Of a stretch of DNA of 64,000 bases, positions 33,785 to 45,896 are shown in pieces. How positions within the stretch are numbered: the first letter of the stretch is position 1; each line of letters opens with the position of its first letter. Both the position numbers and the translations under genes were made by a program. Under the pieces are notes generated by a model. The model saw only the letters and a program-made list of their open reading frames with translations, was not told where the DNA came from and ran no database searches. Source of the stretch: Litsea cubeba (taxonomy: Eukaryota > Streptophyta > Magnoliopsida > Laurales > Lauraceae); the NCBI GenBank assembly GCA_012931725.1, contig CM022947.1, positions 24,706,731 to 24,770,730 on the forward strand, written 5' to 3'.

Positions 33785-36700
33785 TCAAATTGATGCCGAT
33801 GAGTCAACAAGCATCAATTTGTCAGTCAAGAATTGATGGCGTGGTCGAGGAAGTGCTTTTGTAAAAATATCAGCAGTCTGGAGGCTTGAGGAGATGAACG
33901 GGAGGGAAATAACATTGCGTAGATATTCATCTCTGATAAAATGGCAAGCCACCTCGATGTGTTTAGTTCTCTCATGAAATACTGGATTTTCGGTAATCCG
34001 AATGGCACTGGTGTTATCCGCATGTAATGGTGTGGAAGATTTTTGTGAGAAGCCCAGTTCCTCAAGAAGACCACGAAGCCATATAATTTCGGAGCATGCG
34101 GCAGACATGGCCCTGTATTCTGCCTCGGTTGATGATTTGGAAACTCTGTCCTGTTTCTTCACTTTCCATGAAATAAGAGCATCACCTAAGAACATGCACC
34201 AGCCTGTGGTGGACCTACGAGTATCAGGACAACCTGCCCAATCAGCATCAGAATAGGCAGACAGAGTTATCTGAGAGCCAACAGGAAAAAACAAGCCTCT
34301 GTGAGAAGTGCCAAGAAGATAACGAATAATACGTCGAACAGCTGCTAAATGAAGATGATGGGGCTTGGTCATATACTGACTCATCAAGTTGATTGCATAA
34401 CTGATGTCAGGCCGAGTAGTAGTCAAATATATAAGACTACCGACAAGCTGGCGATAATATGTCGGATCAGGAAGAGGATCACCACTGTCACTATGGAGTT
34501 TAAGATTCAGTTCCAGAGGAGTATCCACTGGGGTGGATTTTGACAAACCGGCGGATTCAATTAAATCCATAGTATACTTATGTTGATGCAAAATCAACCC
34601 CTTCTCAGAGTGATGAACTTCCAATCCCAAAAAATATTGCAGAGGGCCCAGATCTTTCATATGGAAAGATTGATGCAGAGAAAATTGGAGATTTTGAATC
34701 GTGGGTGTATCTGTGCCGGTGATGATGATATCGTCTACATAGACGAGAAGAATGGTGATTCTAGTTGATGTGTGATGCAAAAACAATGATGGATCATAAG
34801 GACTCTGCTGAAACTGTAGCTTGAGTAAAGCATCTTTGAATTTGTCAAACCATGCCCGTGGTGCTTGTTTTAGCCCGTACAATGATCTTTTCAGAAGAGC
34901 AACTTGATCTTCTGATGATTTTGTGAAACCTTGAGGCAATCGCATGTAAACTTCTTCTTTAAGATCACCATGAAGAAATGCGTTTTTCACATCAAATTGA
35001 AAAAGAGGCCAGGATTGAGATGCAGCTATGGCAAGGATGGTGCGAACAGTGGTCATTTTTGCAACAGGCGCAAAAGTTTCTTCGTAGTCAATGCCATATT
35101 CCTGTCGGTTGCCAAGGGCCACAAGCCTAGCCTTGTATCTATTCAAAGTACCATCTGCCTTTAATTTGATAGAGTAAACCCATTTACTCCTAATAGGTTT
35201 AACCGAAGCTGGACAGGGAACAGTAACCCAGGTTTGGTTCTGCTGTAGAGCACTAAGTTCTTCTTCCATAGCCTGTCTCCAGCACTCCTGTTTTGCTGCT
35301 TGTGAATAAGAAGTAGGAATGGATACAGATGATAAAGTAGCAAAATATGAAGAATGAGAGAAGCCGTATCGATCCGGTGGACGAGATATACGAGCAGAAC
35401 GACGAATAGCAAGTTGAGGTGAAGTTGATGCTGGAGCAGGATTCGGGACCGGTTCTTGCAAATGGGGCAAAGTAGTGCGATCTGGTCCTTGTCGACGAGT
35501 ATACACCTTGTCCGGATGAAATCGCAAAGGTGAAGGAAGACATTCATCATCAAAGGATGGTACTTTAGAAAAAGAGATTTCTGGAGATGAATCAGGATAA
35601 GACTGAAAAAAGTACTGATGTTAAAAAAAAACAACATTTCTAGAAATCCGAATACGCTTGGAGGTGGGGTCATAACAAACAAAACCTTTTTGGTGGGAAG
35701 CATAACCAAGGAAGACACATTTTACAGATTGTGCAGATAACTTGGAGCGTTCATGTGTGGGAAGATGAAGAAAACAAACACAACCAAAAGTGTGGAAATT
35801 TGTGTATTGTGGTTCCGTTTTGAAAAGACGAAAATGTGGTGATGTGTTTTGAAGTTTTGGAGAAGGAAGGCGGTTGATGATGTGAGTAGCAGTGGTTAAA
35901 GCTTCTGGCCAAAATCTAGGTGGAATGGAAGATTCTAATAATAAACATCTAACCATGTCTAGAAGATGACGATTTTTCCGTTCTGCAACACCATTCTGTT
36001 GGGGAGTATAGGGACAAGTCCGTTGGGATATAATCCCTTTGTCTTGTAAAAATTCCTGAAATTGTTTGGACACATATTCCCCTCCTGAGTCGGTCCGAAG
36101 AGCCTTAATACATGTTGAAAATTGATTTTGAACATAATTCAAGAATTTTTTAAACACATCAAAGACTTCAGATTTGGCATGTAGAAAATAAATCCATGTA
36201 AACCGGCTATAATCATCAATAAAAGTTACGAAATACTTATACTGTGAATGAGAAATAATTGGTGCAACACCCCAAACATCACTATGTATTAAATCAAAAC
36301 TTTTGGTAGCAGAAGAAACATGCAATGGAAAAGGCAAAGTTTTACTTTTTCCCAGCTTACAAGTGGTGCAATCAAGAGTAACATCTGATGATAAAAATTT
36401 CATTTTATTGATATGACCAGAATTTAACAAAGATAACAAAATTGTTGAATTGGGATGGCCTAATCTATTGTGCCATAACTGCACATTATTCCTAGAGACA
36501 ACTGATAAAGCAAACACAGACATATCTGGATTTGGTGTTACTATGTGAAGAGGAAACAACCGCCCACACTTAGGCCCCTTCACTATTACCTTCCCCGTCT
36601 CCTGATCCTGCACCACACAACCAGAGGAGGAAAAAGAAACATGACAGTTATTATCAACCAATTGACCAACAGAGATTAAATTGGTAGAAAGATTTTTGGA

Positions 36701-37906
36701 AAAAAAAACATCATGTAAAGGTAGAGAATGAGAAATATCACCAACAGAGGTAATTGGTATTGTGGTACCATTAGCAGCATGGACCTGAATCTGTCCATCA
36801 TATGGTTTAATTGTGGAGAAGTTTTTGGAGGATGATGTCATATGATTGGAGGCACCAGAATCAAAATACCAGTGAGAGGAAGATTGAATTTTACCAGATA
36901 TACCAAGAGTGGAAAAAGCCTGGAGAATCATCTGTTGGATCATTTCAGGGGAAACTGGAGCAGCAGAAGCAGGTGCCGAAGAAGATGTGGAAGATGAATC
37001 AATAGTGCCAGTAGCAGTAATCGCCTGGTAAACTTTCGGATTTCTGTTTTGAGGACGCTTGCGGCATTCATTGATGGAATGTCCAGATGCTTTGCAATAA
37101 TTGCATATCCGCTGCTTGCACTGATTTGCAAAATGGCCGAAAGTTTGACACTTGAAACATTACACTTTACTCATATCTCTGTTTGGTTGCTTCCCCTTGG
37201 AAGAATAAGTAACATTGACTGATGAGTGTGGTGATTGAAAGGCAGTGGGTACACTATAGGCAACATCAATAGTACCCGGACTAGCTTGGTTGAGCATACC
37301 AGAATGCGTCAATTGTCTCTGTTCCTCTCGCAGTAATTCATTGAGACAGTCATCTAGTGAAGGAGAAGGGACCCTACTCATGAGATTAGATCTGATCGAT
37401 TCATACTGAGGCCTTAATTTCATAAGAAATTGATCCCGATGACTAGTTGCTAGTATTACTTGCAATTCGGGAAGAGCTTGTGCAGAAACACTGGCATATT
37501 TGATTTCATTTAATTCTGTCCACAAATTCTGAAAACCAGAATAATATTCTTGAATGGAAGAAGTCTTTTGCATATAATTTGCTATTTCAAATTCCAACTG
37601 ATACTGTCTGGCAGAATTCCCTTGATGATACACCCTTTGAAGATAGGTCCACATATCTTGGGCAGTTTTGTATGGTTTTAAATTCATGATAAATTGTGGT
37701 TCCATGGACCCAAGAATCCAAGATTTGATCTTAGCATCTTTTGTGTTCCATGACACAATTTTCTTCTCATCTTCTGTTGGTTGTGGATCAGTTCCAGAGA
37801 TATGGCCCCATAATTCCTTACCCTCTAAGTAAAGTTCCAATTGAAAGGACCAAGATGGGTAATTTTTGCCATTAAACTTGATTAAGTTGATTTCAGATTT
37901 CTCCAT
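33785..37906 (-). pseudogene. copia gag-pol polyprotein, full length, two nonsense codons
   Basis: A single frame of about 1,373 codons from the ATG at 37906, the start shared with element 1, to 33785. Order: gag, two CX2CX4HX4C zinc knuckles (codons 250-263, CFKCQTFGHFANQC, and CNYCKASGHSINEC), protease FDSGASNHM (Asp near 349), pre-integrase LWHNRLGHPN, integrase (DVWGVAP, TFIDDYSR, RTDSGGEY, NGVAERKNRHLL), RT (SLYGLKQAPRAWF, LVYVDDIIITG) and RNase H (AYSDADWAG, SSTEAEYRAMS). The only defects seen are TAA at 37162-37160, directly before the first zinc knuckle, and TAA at 35623-35621, after integrase at RNVVFF, where element 1 has Glu. All catalytic motifs are intact. Confidence 0.95.
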
Positions 37907-38669
37907 ATGTAACACCAGCTGCAAAAGATCAAGCCAAGATCTGAGATTTAAGAGATCTGGATGACCACGTGGGACCCACAGAGATTGACAACCAGTCACA
38001 ATAATTGCAAAACAAAGAGACACAGCCAGCCAAACAGTCAGCACAACAGTCCAACAGCAGCACAACAGTCCAATAGCAGTCAAACAGTCAACCAGCAAAA
38101 AATGGAACTCCACACGTCCATAGTCATTAGTGGAAAAAACTCCACGTGGGCCCCAGATGATGATCAGAGATCTGATCAGATAGTGAGGATAAAAGGACAA
38201 CCAAAATTCGCCACTAGTGGAAGAAGACCCACTCCAATTGGATCAAAATCCACAATATTGGACGGCCGTGATGAAATCTTCTTAATAAAACATAAATATC
38301 ACAAGAAATTATAGATGGCCTACCTCTGATGAGCCATAAATCTTGAAAAAATGATCATAAAACAGAAGAGCACCAGACGACCAAGATGGGTGATTCCGCT
38401 GATATGGTGATTATGATCACAGGTGGGCCACGTCTGAATCTGAGTTGATCAGCGCCACTTCTGGATGATCAGAGTGAAATAAGAAGCTCTGAAAGGCTTC
38501 CAGATCCTGGAAGATGACCAGCAGCAGCTGATGATGATGATCACTTGTGGGCCACTCCTGATCTGATATGATCAGGGATGATCAAAGAAGATCAATAGCT
38601 TCCAACGCTTGGAAGATGACTAGGAGATGATCACAGATGATTAACCTTGCTTAGATAGCGCTGATACCA

Positions 38670-38962
38670 TGACAGTATGAGAGATGGAAAACAGAATATG
38701 AATGTGATGAAATGTCGTGTCCTTTGAGGATCGACTAAGCTTCATATAAATAGGGGCTGGAGACCCTAATTACAATCAATTTACATAATCATATCAAATC
38801 TAGATCCTAACAATTAGCTGTTCTAATTACAATCATATCAAATCTAGATCCTAACAATTAGCTGCCAAACTTAGTATGCACACGAGGCTTTGACTAATGA
38901 TACATATAAAGAATGGGCCTAAATGGGCCTGCGAGTTTGGGCTTGGAACACCCTCATTAACA
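38670..38962 (-). repeat. 5' LTR of copia element 2
   Basis: 293 bp, adjoining the primer binding site at 38660-38669. The leader 37907-38659 between it and gag is non-coding and rich in GATCA words, like the leader of element 1. Confidence 0.95.
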
Positions 38963-38967
38963 CTCAA

Positions 38968-41131
38968 TACATTCTCTCTTGTTGTTTTTTTTTTGCTAGG
39001 CTGAGCTTTTTAAGTCCGTTTTTTTAAAAGCAATAAATTTACTATTATAAAAAAAGGATATTTGTAAACACACAAATGAGAGCTCTGCATTGCATAATCT
39101 AAGGCTTCCACAAGTCATGTTGGTTTGTTCTTTTCATAACCAGTTATATATAACTTGATTAGGGGGCAAATTGGCTTGGTTTTTCAGGATGTTAATTTAG
39201 CTCTCAGATGAAACGCCCAATCACTTGCAGTAAACGAAATTGCAAATGAAATACCATCACGGATTATGAAATGGAAATTGCATCACCTCACATGCTTCCA
39301 CATTTCACCTTTTCATGCATATTAAACAGTACGTTTAAGTGATTCTTCCATCTCTTTTACAGGAAAAAGTATCCATCATGCACATTGTAACTCAAGTACC
39401 TGAGGGTTATAGTTAAGTGCTATATTGGAACATTTACAAATTGTTGAGTATATGTATAGGATGTAAAAGTTGTACAAAATTGGGATTAGTGAGAATTGTA
39501 GCTTTAATTCCTTTTTCATGATGTACATGGCTTGGTTTCCATTTTGTACTTCTAAAGTCCAATTCTTTCAATATTATCATCATTTGAAGTTTCTAAGAAA
39601 TTCATCTACTGTGATTACCTTTCTTATTTGATAAGATCCTTACAATTAAAAATAAGAAAATAATCCAGTAGTCTTATTTTTAGTGAAAAATTGTTGTTCA
39701 TGATGAAAGTTTTCTGTTTTTAAGTGTAATTCTTTTATGAAAATTAAATTTTGATAACACTTCGAAGCAGCAGAAAATTTTCTTTTCGAACATATATATA
39801 GGATTTTTTGAGTAGGTGCTGTTGATTTTCTGCTATGGCAAGTTTCCTTTTCCCCTCTTCTTTTATTCTCTTTGTTGATCGGCAGATCTGATGATCTACT
39901 CCACGATTCCATTGATTGACTTTTTACAGAAAATAAAGAAGAGGGCTGAACAATAGCCCATGTTGAACGAACCAAATTCATTGTGTACCAAGAAAATCAA
40001 ATCACGTGGCTTTGGATTGTTCGATCACTATGATTTTTTCTCCATATAACATAAACTTTGGTTTTCTCTATGGGGGTTTGTAGATTTTGAACTTCTTCTA
40101 ATTGCACATGCAATTTGTTTCCTCTTCTTCTCTACTTCTTTCGGCATTTGAGACCTTTGATTGTCTCTGCATCATGCCCAATCACTTCTTTTTTCTATCT
40201 TACAAGTAAACATTTTTTGTCACAAACCTTTAGTATTTAGGCTTTCTTTATTTTCAATTGTCTATCTACTTACAGAAATCTTATTGGTTTTTTTACTTAT
40301 TTTTGGAATCTCGTGCAGATTGATTTTATCTTTTATACTAATGAGATTTAATTTTTATCTTTTAAAGGTATTAATTTAGTTGTGATCTTGTATAAAAATC
40401 TAACATGATTACTATTCACGCTATATGTGTTTGTTGAGTTATCTAAGTTTTAAGTTTTTGTTGAAGTACTTTGCACGGTATTGTTCATACAGCACAGTTA
40501 TTGTAAAATCATAAATTGATAACTATTTTATTGGATATGTGTTTTTTTTTAGCATGTCATGTGTATGTTAAAGTGGGGTTTAGGGGATTTCGATTAATAA
40601 ATCTTGCGGAGATTGATTTTGGTTTAGATATTGATGGATTCTTAATTTTTCTTTTGAAAGCTAATAATATATTATTCTTTTTTATAACGCAGGTATCCCG
40701 TTGGTATTAACCAGTCAAGAGTAATCCTCCGGGCACACACACTCAATTCATACATGCATCGGGGTAAAATAATAATATATTGTGATCACATAGAAATCTA
40801 AATATATGACTTATTTTTGCATTGTATGTGTTTTCTTAAAATTTATATGTTGTCTAGCATTGTATATAGTGTAGTGATCAAGTGGAAATCTTAACCTTCT
40901 CTCTGTTTTTCTTCGTATCTATTTGTTAGCATTGTAAATGTCTGCTTAAATCTCTGATCTAAAAACTATTCTTGAATCATGAACAATTTCTCTACTTAGA
41001 TAGTCAACTACTCAGCTTATTTTACCACTTTTTTAATTAATAGAAATAAAAATTTAATTCCTTCTTATTTTCTTTTTTATACTAATAGAAATAAAAAGGC
41101 GTAATTTCATTAAATAACTAAAAACTGTTTT
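38968..41131. other. AT-rich non-coding sequence, right of copia element 2
   Basis: Continues the unit interrupted by the copia insertion; the equivalent in copy 2 is 53799-55982. Poly-T runs and short open frames only. No recognisable coding or RNA gene content. Confidence 0.6.
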
Positions 41132-41161
41132 CCTGTGCTAAGCACGGGCCTGCTTTGCTAG
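41132..41161 (+). other. Helitron 3' terminus, copy 1
   Basis: Imperfect hairpin CCTGTGCT/AGCACGGG, nine further bases, then CTAG followed by T. An identical terminus is in copy 2 at 55983-56012, and a related one is at 60954-60983. Confidence 0.65.
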
Positions 41162-41509
41162 TTATTATATATGAAGTTGACTGGGTATAATTGTTGAAAT
41201 CAACAGATTTCACCAATTGATTTTGACCATTTTGATTTTTGATCGTCCCCTTAATTTCCCATACAAATGCATATGAATGTCACTCCTTCATGTCCTGGTA
41301 TTCACGTCTATGCTGCACTTCTTCTATTTTAATTCCTTAACTTCCCAGATAAATGCATATGAATGTAACGCCTTCACATCCTGGTACCAACTTCATGTCC
41401 TGCTATTCACATCTACTCCATGTTTCTTTAGATTCAATTAAATATTATCTCCTACACATGTTTCCGATCTCATCTCCATCATGTAACAAGTCTTCTTGGA
41501 CTGTTCATA

Positions 41510-41606
41510 GGCAAGTCCAACATCCTCTCGAGATTTACGAGGAACGAGTTCTGCTTGGAGTCCAAGTCCACCATCGGCGTCAAATTCACCACGCTCACGC
41601 TCTGGG
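41510..41606 (+). pseudogene. Captured exon fragment of a Rab11/RABA-type small GTPase, copy 1
   Basis: About 95 nt reading GKSNILSRFTRNEFCLESKS then TIGVKF. This is the P-loop lysine/serine (GKS) and effector region (STIGVEF in RABA proteins) of a Rab GTPase. The codons are GC-rich against AT-rich flanks. The G1 motif is cut at its glycine and sequence beyond TLTL does not continue the Rab fold, so only a fragment of one exon is present. It lies between two Helitron-like 3' termini, so capture by a Helitron is likely. The longer open frame around it (from 41353) is not a real gene. Confidence 0.75.
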
Positions 41607-42474
41607 TTTGCGTAAGTTCATCATCTTTCATCTTGTTTCTGTTTGGGGGTTTTGTTTTTTCTGTTACTACCATATTAGAGTTATTTTTGAATTGATTGTT
41701 TTAGAAATTGATAGAGCATCTGAAAAGTATCCAAGTCATATGTGAAAAAGGCATTGACTTAACATTCCCCACCCTGTCTCTGCTCTCCATCTCTCTTACG
41801 CTCTCCATCATTCTCTCTTAATAAAAGATGATGTCAATTCATGACCGAAGCTTCTCTATGCTGCTATGTAAGGTGAGATCTCCTGCCTGACCCATTCCAT
41901 CCAATACAAGAAGTAGAAGGTGATAACAAGAATTGCAGAATGCATAGAGATGTGTGGATGCATAAGAGGTCTATGTTTGTTTCATATTATGCGCTCTGTT
42001 TTTTAAGTGAATTGTGTTTCTCTGTTATCATTGTTCATAGGCTGTTTAATGATCTTTCTATAACCACCATGACCATACGATCCATGTCACTATGGTCATC
42101 TTAGTTGGATCCATAATTGGAATTGATGAATGACCCGCCATATTAGCATGATTTACATGCTGGAGTCACCTGTATTTCATTGCATGTTCGACTTTCTGTA
42201 TTTGATGCATTATTTGGGCTTGGTTTAGGCACTGAAGTTGCATGTATTTCACTCTCTGTTGGGTGTGGGAACTGTCCATTTTCATACATATTGAGTATGA
42301 TTTTTTCTTACACTATTCACATGTTGGGTTTCCCATATTTTAACCACTGTTTGGGCACTTGAATTCACTCATTGTGTTCACTGTGTTGGTATGATTTGGA
42401 TGTTGCATTTTATGTCTTTTATTTATTATTTACATGTAGAACTTCACCCATTCTACTCATTGTTACATACTTTT
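41607..42474. other. Non-coding end of duplication copy 1
   Basis: AT-rich, no recognisable gene. CAATT at 41835-41839 is the empty target site of the solo LTR present in copy 2. The segment matches 56461-56689 plus 58795-59427. Confidence 0.6.
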
Positions 42475-43427
42475 TTTGGATTAAAAAAATCAGCCTTGTC
42501 TTCATCATCATCAATAGTCTTATCATCCATCTAAAGTAAGCTTAACATGTTTGACTCCTTCCGCTTGGCGGTCAGCGAGTTTCCCGACCCTGTCCCTCCA
42601 ACACCACCCTTACCTACTGCAAATAGCTGACCAAATCACAGAAACCCTAATTCCCAAAATTCCCCTTTTCTCCTCCTCTCCATCGATTTCCAGAAAACCC
42701 CAAATCGACCCAAATTTTTTTTCTCGAAACCCTAACCCGTGGCCAAATTTCCATTGCCGATTGAACTGATCCCCCAAACCCAACTAGTCGACTACGCACC
42801 GGCCATATCCACCCCCAGCCAACTAGCATCCAAGGCCTACTGAACCACCTCAAACCCATATTCCTTGGAACCGAACCCATTCTCAAAAAACCCACATCCA
42901 CCAACGCTCCAACCATTCCCAGCTTCTGCCCAAACCCATTCCGAGCCCCATCTCAAAACCCAACCAACCAAGCCCCCAGTCGAATATGCTTCATCACAAA
43001 CCGCAGCCCATTAAAGTTCAAAAAGAGAAGCAGAAAAAAGAACTGCGGATACCGTGCACCGTGCACCAGTCTCCAGCCACCAGCAGCAACACCAAGTCCG
43101 AGAATCACGACCTGCATCTTCTAGTGCTCTTCATTGCTTCAGATTCGATTCCGCAAACGACTGTTGATTGTTATTGCAAAGTCGATTTGAGTTCTCGACG
43201 AAAGAGGAGTAAGTGAAGATAGGGGACTCTCTCTCTGTTTCGACCAAGCAAGTCGATCAACATCATCATGGCTCATCATCTTCTACCTGCAGCGGGAGCA
43301 GCAAAGAACAGTAGACTATTCGTTTTGAAACCAGGAAACGGGACATGGGCCTTTCACCCATTCTCGGCAGACACATGCCTGCGTTACACGTGCGATCCGA
43401 ACAGCCTGTGCTCTTTATGCTATAAAT

Positions 43428-43753
43428 TAGGGGCGCACACAGTTGGGATCGATTTAGTGGAGAAATCATCAATCAAATTAAATCCATCAATCTTCTATTT
43501 TTCACCGGCCATGTGCTCGAATTGAATGGATCCGGTTCGGTTGAGTCATTTTCTTTTATATATTTTATAAAAAATATATATTTATATAATTAGTTCGATT
43601 TGAGCGGTTTAACTACACCTTCCAACAAAAAACTGAACCAAATCGAACCGAACGATTTGAAGGAAATCCGAACCGTGACGAAACCGATCTACTACAAAAC
43701 CGATCAGAACCACAAAGTCCGGATCAGTTTAGCAGTTTTTTTGTGCACCCCTA
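43428..43753. mobile_element. hAT-like MITE, copy 2
   Basis: Counterpart of 8917-9243. The left TIR now reads TAGGGGCGCAC, with one substitution; the right TIR is GTGCACCCCTA. Non-coding. Confidence 0.7.
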
Positions 43754-43864
43754 CCAGAAATCCAAACGAAGCTAGATTTCGGGCAAAGTGGGTCAGGTTG
43801 CCTATGGGCCAACTAGTTGATGGCCCAATAGCTAATTGGATTCCCACAGTCAGCCAATAGCAGT

Positions 43865-44428
43865 TGTAAGGTCTAATTTTGATTGGTTCGAAGACTGGGG
43901 GTTAGCTCGGCAATCCAAGGACTGGAGGTCAGCTCTACTTGTTGATGGTGAGGTTGACCTTCCTTCGCTTTTGTATCAAATCTCTTTTCCTGAATCATAG
44001 AAAATCACCGTGAAGACCTGATCGAGTGGTCGGACCGAGGATCCTCCGATGCTTAAGTTAGCCTCTGGAACCGTGTTCTCGTTCTTATTAGAGTTGTGGC
44101 TCAAAAATTACATACCTCTCCTTTATTTTCTTTCTTCCTTGTATCCTTTTCATTAGTCCCTAGATTCTTGCCCTCCACATGCGCACGTTCACTCTTCCCC
44201 ATCATGATAGGCGGTAACTGTCAAGCAGCGTTTTTCTCCTCCCATTCAGGGCTCCATTACTTTTCTTCATGCCAGCCGTTAGTAGTCATTCATTTTCCCC
44301 TTTTTTCTCTCTTCTGCCAGCTGTTAATGGTCATTCATTTCCCCCTTTTTCTCTCTTCTACCAGCTGTCCCTAGTACCTTTCCCACTAAGGTATGTGAGA
44401 AGATCATGGGATATTTCTTTCCCCCACA
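43865..44428 (-). repeat. 3' LTR of the TR-GAG element, copy 2
   Basis: 564 bp, 38 bp shorter than the equivalent in copy 1, which has an extra CAGCTGTTAATGGTCATTC unit. Followed by the purine tract (minus strand GGGGCTTGGGGGCAAT, 44429-44444). Confidence 0.87.
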
Positions 44429-44444
44429 ATTGCCCCCAAGCCCC

Positions 44445-45333
44445 TTTTCTTCTTTTCCATTTTTCGAGAAGAAGGGGGGGGGGGGCTTTGAAAGAGATCT
44501 CTTGTTTTCGCCGCCACTATCGGTTCTTTCCGAACTCTCTTTTTGGCCTAATGCTTGTATTGTCATGCCTAGCTATTAGTTGAAAATGAGATCACTGCAG
44601 CGTACTTAATTTGGGCTCTTCCCAATTAGGTTTTTATCCTTCGGTACGATGTAGTGGGCCCTATATGTTGCCCCTTAATTGCTAGGCCTTGGCCTTATTT
44701 TTGTGAGATTGTCCCTGATAGGGAATGCCCTGCGACGGATCCTCTATCCTTGGCACAAGAATATTAGCAAGATAATTAGGCAATATACAAACTTTCCAAA
44801 TTCTTTGGTACAAAGAAGATTAAAACTTTGATTATGTTCTTGGCATAAGAACATTAACCACAAAAATTTTATAAGTGATAAAAAGTTGATGAATTCTTTG
44901 GTACAAAGATCAGAAATAGAATTGCATTTTTTTTACGGCCTTGCCAGTGCCTTCCCTTCAAGTGTTTATAGTTGATGAGCTCATGTTCCTCCAGCCGAGG
45001 TGACCCTAAATGGTCCTTCCCAGGTCGGACCTAGCTTGCCGTGAATGGGGTCTCAGCGGAGTCCAAGCAAAACATCGGAGCTCTGATTGAGTAGCCGAAC
45101 TAAACTGCTCTGCTCGTCCTCAAATATAGATGATCCAACCATCCAATACCGCTCCTGATCTTCTCCCTTTACTAAAATCTTTTTCAGCTCCTCTACGGCA
45201 TCGTCAGTCAGGTCGACAATTTGATCTCCGACCTCTGGCCGACTTAACTATAGTTGCTATTTTTTATCGGCCTTTCTCTTTGAGCATATGCCCTCCTCAT
45301 CTGCCATTTTCGCCTTTCTTTTGATTACTGCGA
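44445..45333. other. Non-coding 3' interior of the TR-GAG element, copy 2
   Basis: Matches 9973-10856. No coding motif on either strand. Confidence 0.6.
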
Positions 45334-45720
45334 TCAGACAGCTTCTGAATGCTGCTTGATCTCCTCATGCGATGATAGGTCGACGACACTTGATGCCATT
45401 TTCGTGGTTCCTTTCCATGTCGGGAAGCGGATCCTTTGGTGATAGGTCGACGGCACTGCCCTCATGCGATGAATCCATGTCCGCCCCATAATGGCATTGT
45501 AGGGCGATGGCACATCTACCACCAGGAATTCCACGTCTAAACGAATGGGATCTGCACCGACCTGCACTAGTTACCACGCCCATCAGGTGCACAGCTTGGC
45601 CACTGAACCCGAACAGGGGTATCGAGGTTGGCCTTTAATCTGAGTGCTTCAGGCTGAGCTTATAAAAAAGCTCGACATACATAATTTCTAATGAGCTTCT
45701 CGAATCTATGAGCATCCTCC
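45334..45720 (-). pseudogene. TR-GAG aspartic protease, copy 2, frameshifted
   Basis: Same protein as 10857-11237, again with DSR instead of DSG at the active site. Two extra bases near 45568 (TGCACTAGTTACC where copy 1 has TGCACAGTTACC) break the frame in the middle. That change is private to copy 2. Confidence 0.82.
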
Positions 45721-45896
45721 GTACACCCTACCCTTGTTCTCATAAAGTTTGTACTGGGGCATCATTGTGGAGCTGGACCACATCTCGCAAATCTTCATTT
45801 GAGAACAAGATCTCTGCTTTCCTTTGCCCAGACTTGTTTACTATGCTCGGCACTTTGCTTATCTCTTTCAAGTGTGCGGCCCTCTTTCTCTGGGTC

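Larger units (their letters stand above)
33482..38962 (-). mobile_element. Ty1/copia retrotransposon 2, complete and young
   Basis: 5,481 bp with 293-bp LTRs at 33482-33774 and 38670-38962, TG...CA ends and an exact TSD CTCAA (33477-33481 and 38963-38967). The LTRs differ at 5 of 293 positions with no indels. The primer binding site is TGGTATCAGC (minus strand, 38669-38660), complementary to initiator tRNA-Met as usual for copia. The polypurine tract is the G-run at 33775-33781. Gag-pol is one frame with two nonsense codons. Copy 2 has the empty site GTTCTCAATAC at 53791-53801. Confidence 0.96.
29211..41161 (+). mobile_element. Helitron-like segment 1 (copy 1), containing the later copia insertion
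   Basis: The 3' end is good: hairpin CCTGTGCTAAGCACGGG (41132-41148), nine more bases, then CTAG (41158-41161) and T. That is the Helitron 3' signature. The 5' end is a guess: TCTATATATATGAAGCG at 29211 resembles the TC-start of plant Helitrons but lies in a TA-repeat that differs in copy 2. Without the copia element the segment is about 6.5 kb, AT-rich, with no Rep/helicase gene. If real it is non-autonomous. A short exon-like piece after TTTGCAG at 29970 could be captured host sequence, but I cannot identify it. Confidence 0.4.
7980..42474 (+). repeat. Tandem segmental duplication, copy 1 (carries two nested LTR elements)
   Basis: Collinear with 42475-59427 in direct orientation. Both copies begin TTTGGATTAAAAAAATCAGC, and copy 1 ends where copy 2 starts. 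In a 300-bp sample (8041-8340) I count 3 differences. Copy 1 is 34,495 bp; removing the gypsy insertion with one TSD (14,988 bp) and the copia insertion with one TSD (5,486 bp) leaves about 14,021 bp. Outside the breakpoints the flanks differ completely. The TTTGGATT 8-mer at 7980, 42475 and 59428 marks the breakpoint homology. Confidence 0.93.

Noticed and set aside
41353..41745. 130-codon open frame around the Rab fragment
   Set aside because: The Rab similarity is in one stretch of about 32 codons only, and the rest of the frame has no family resemblance.
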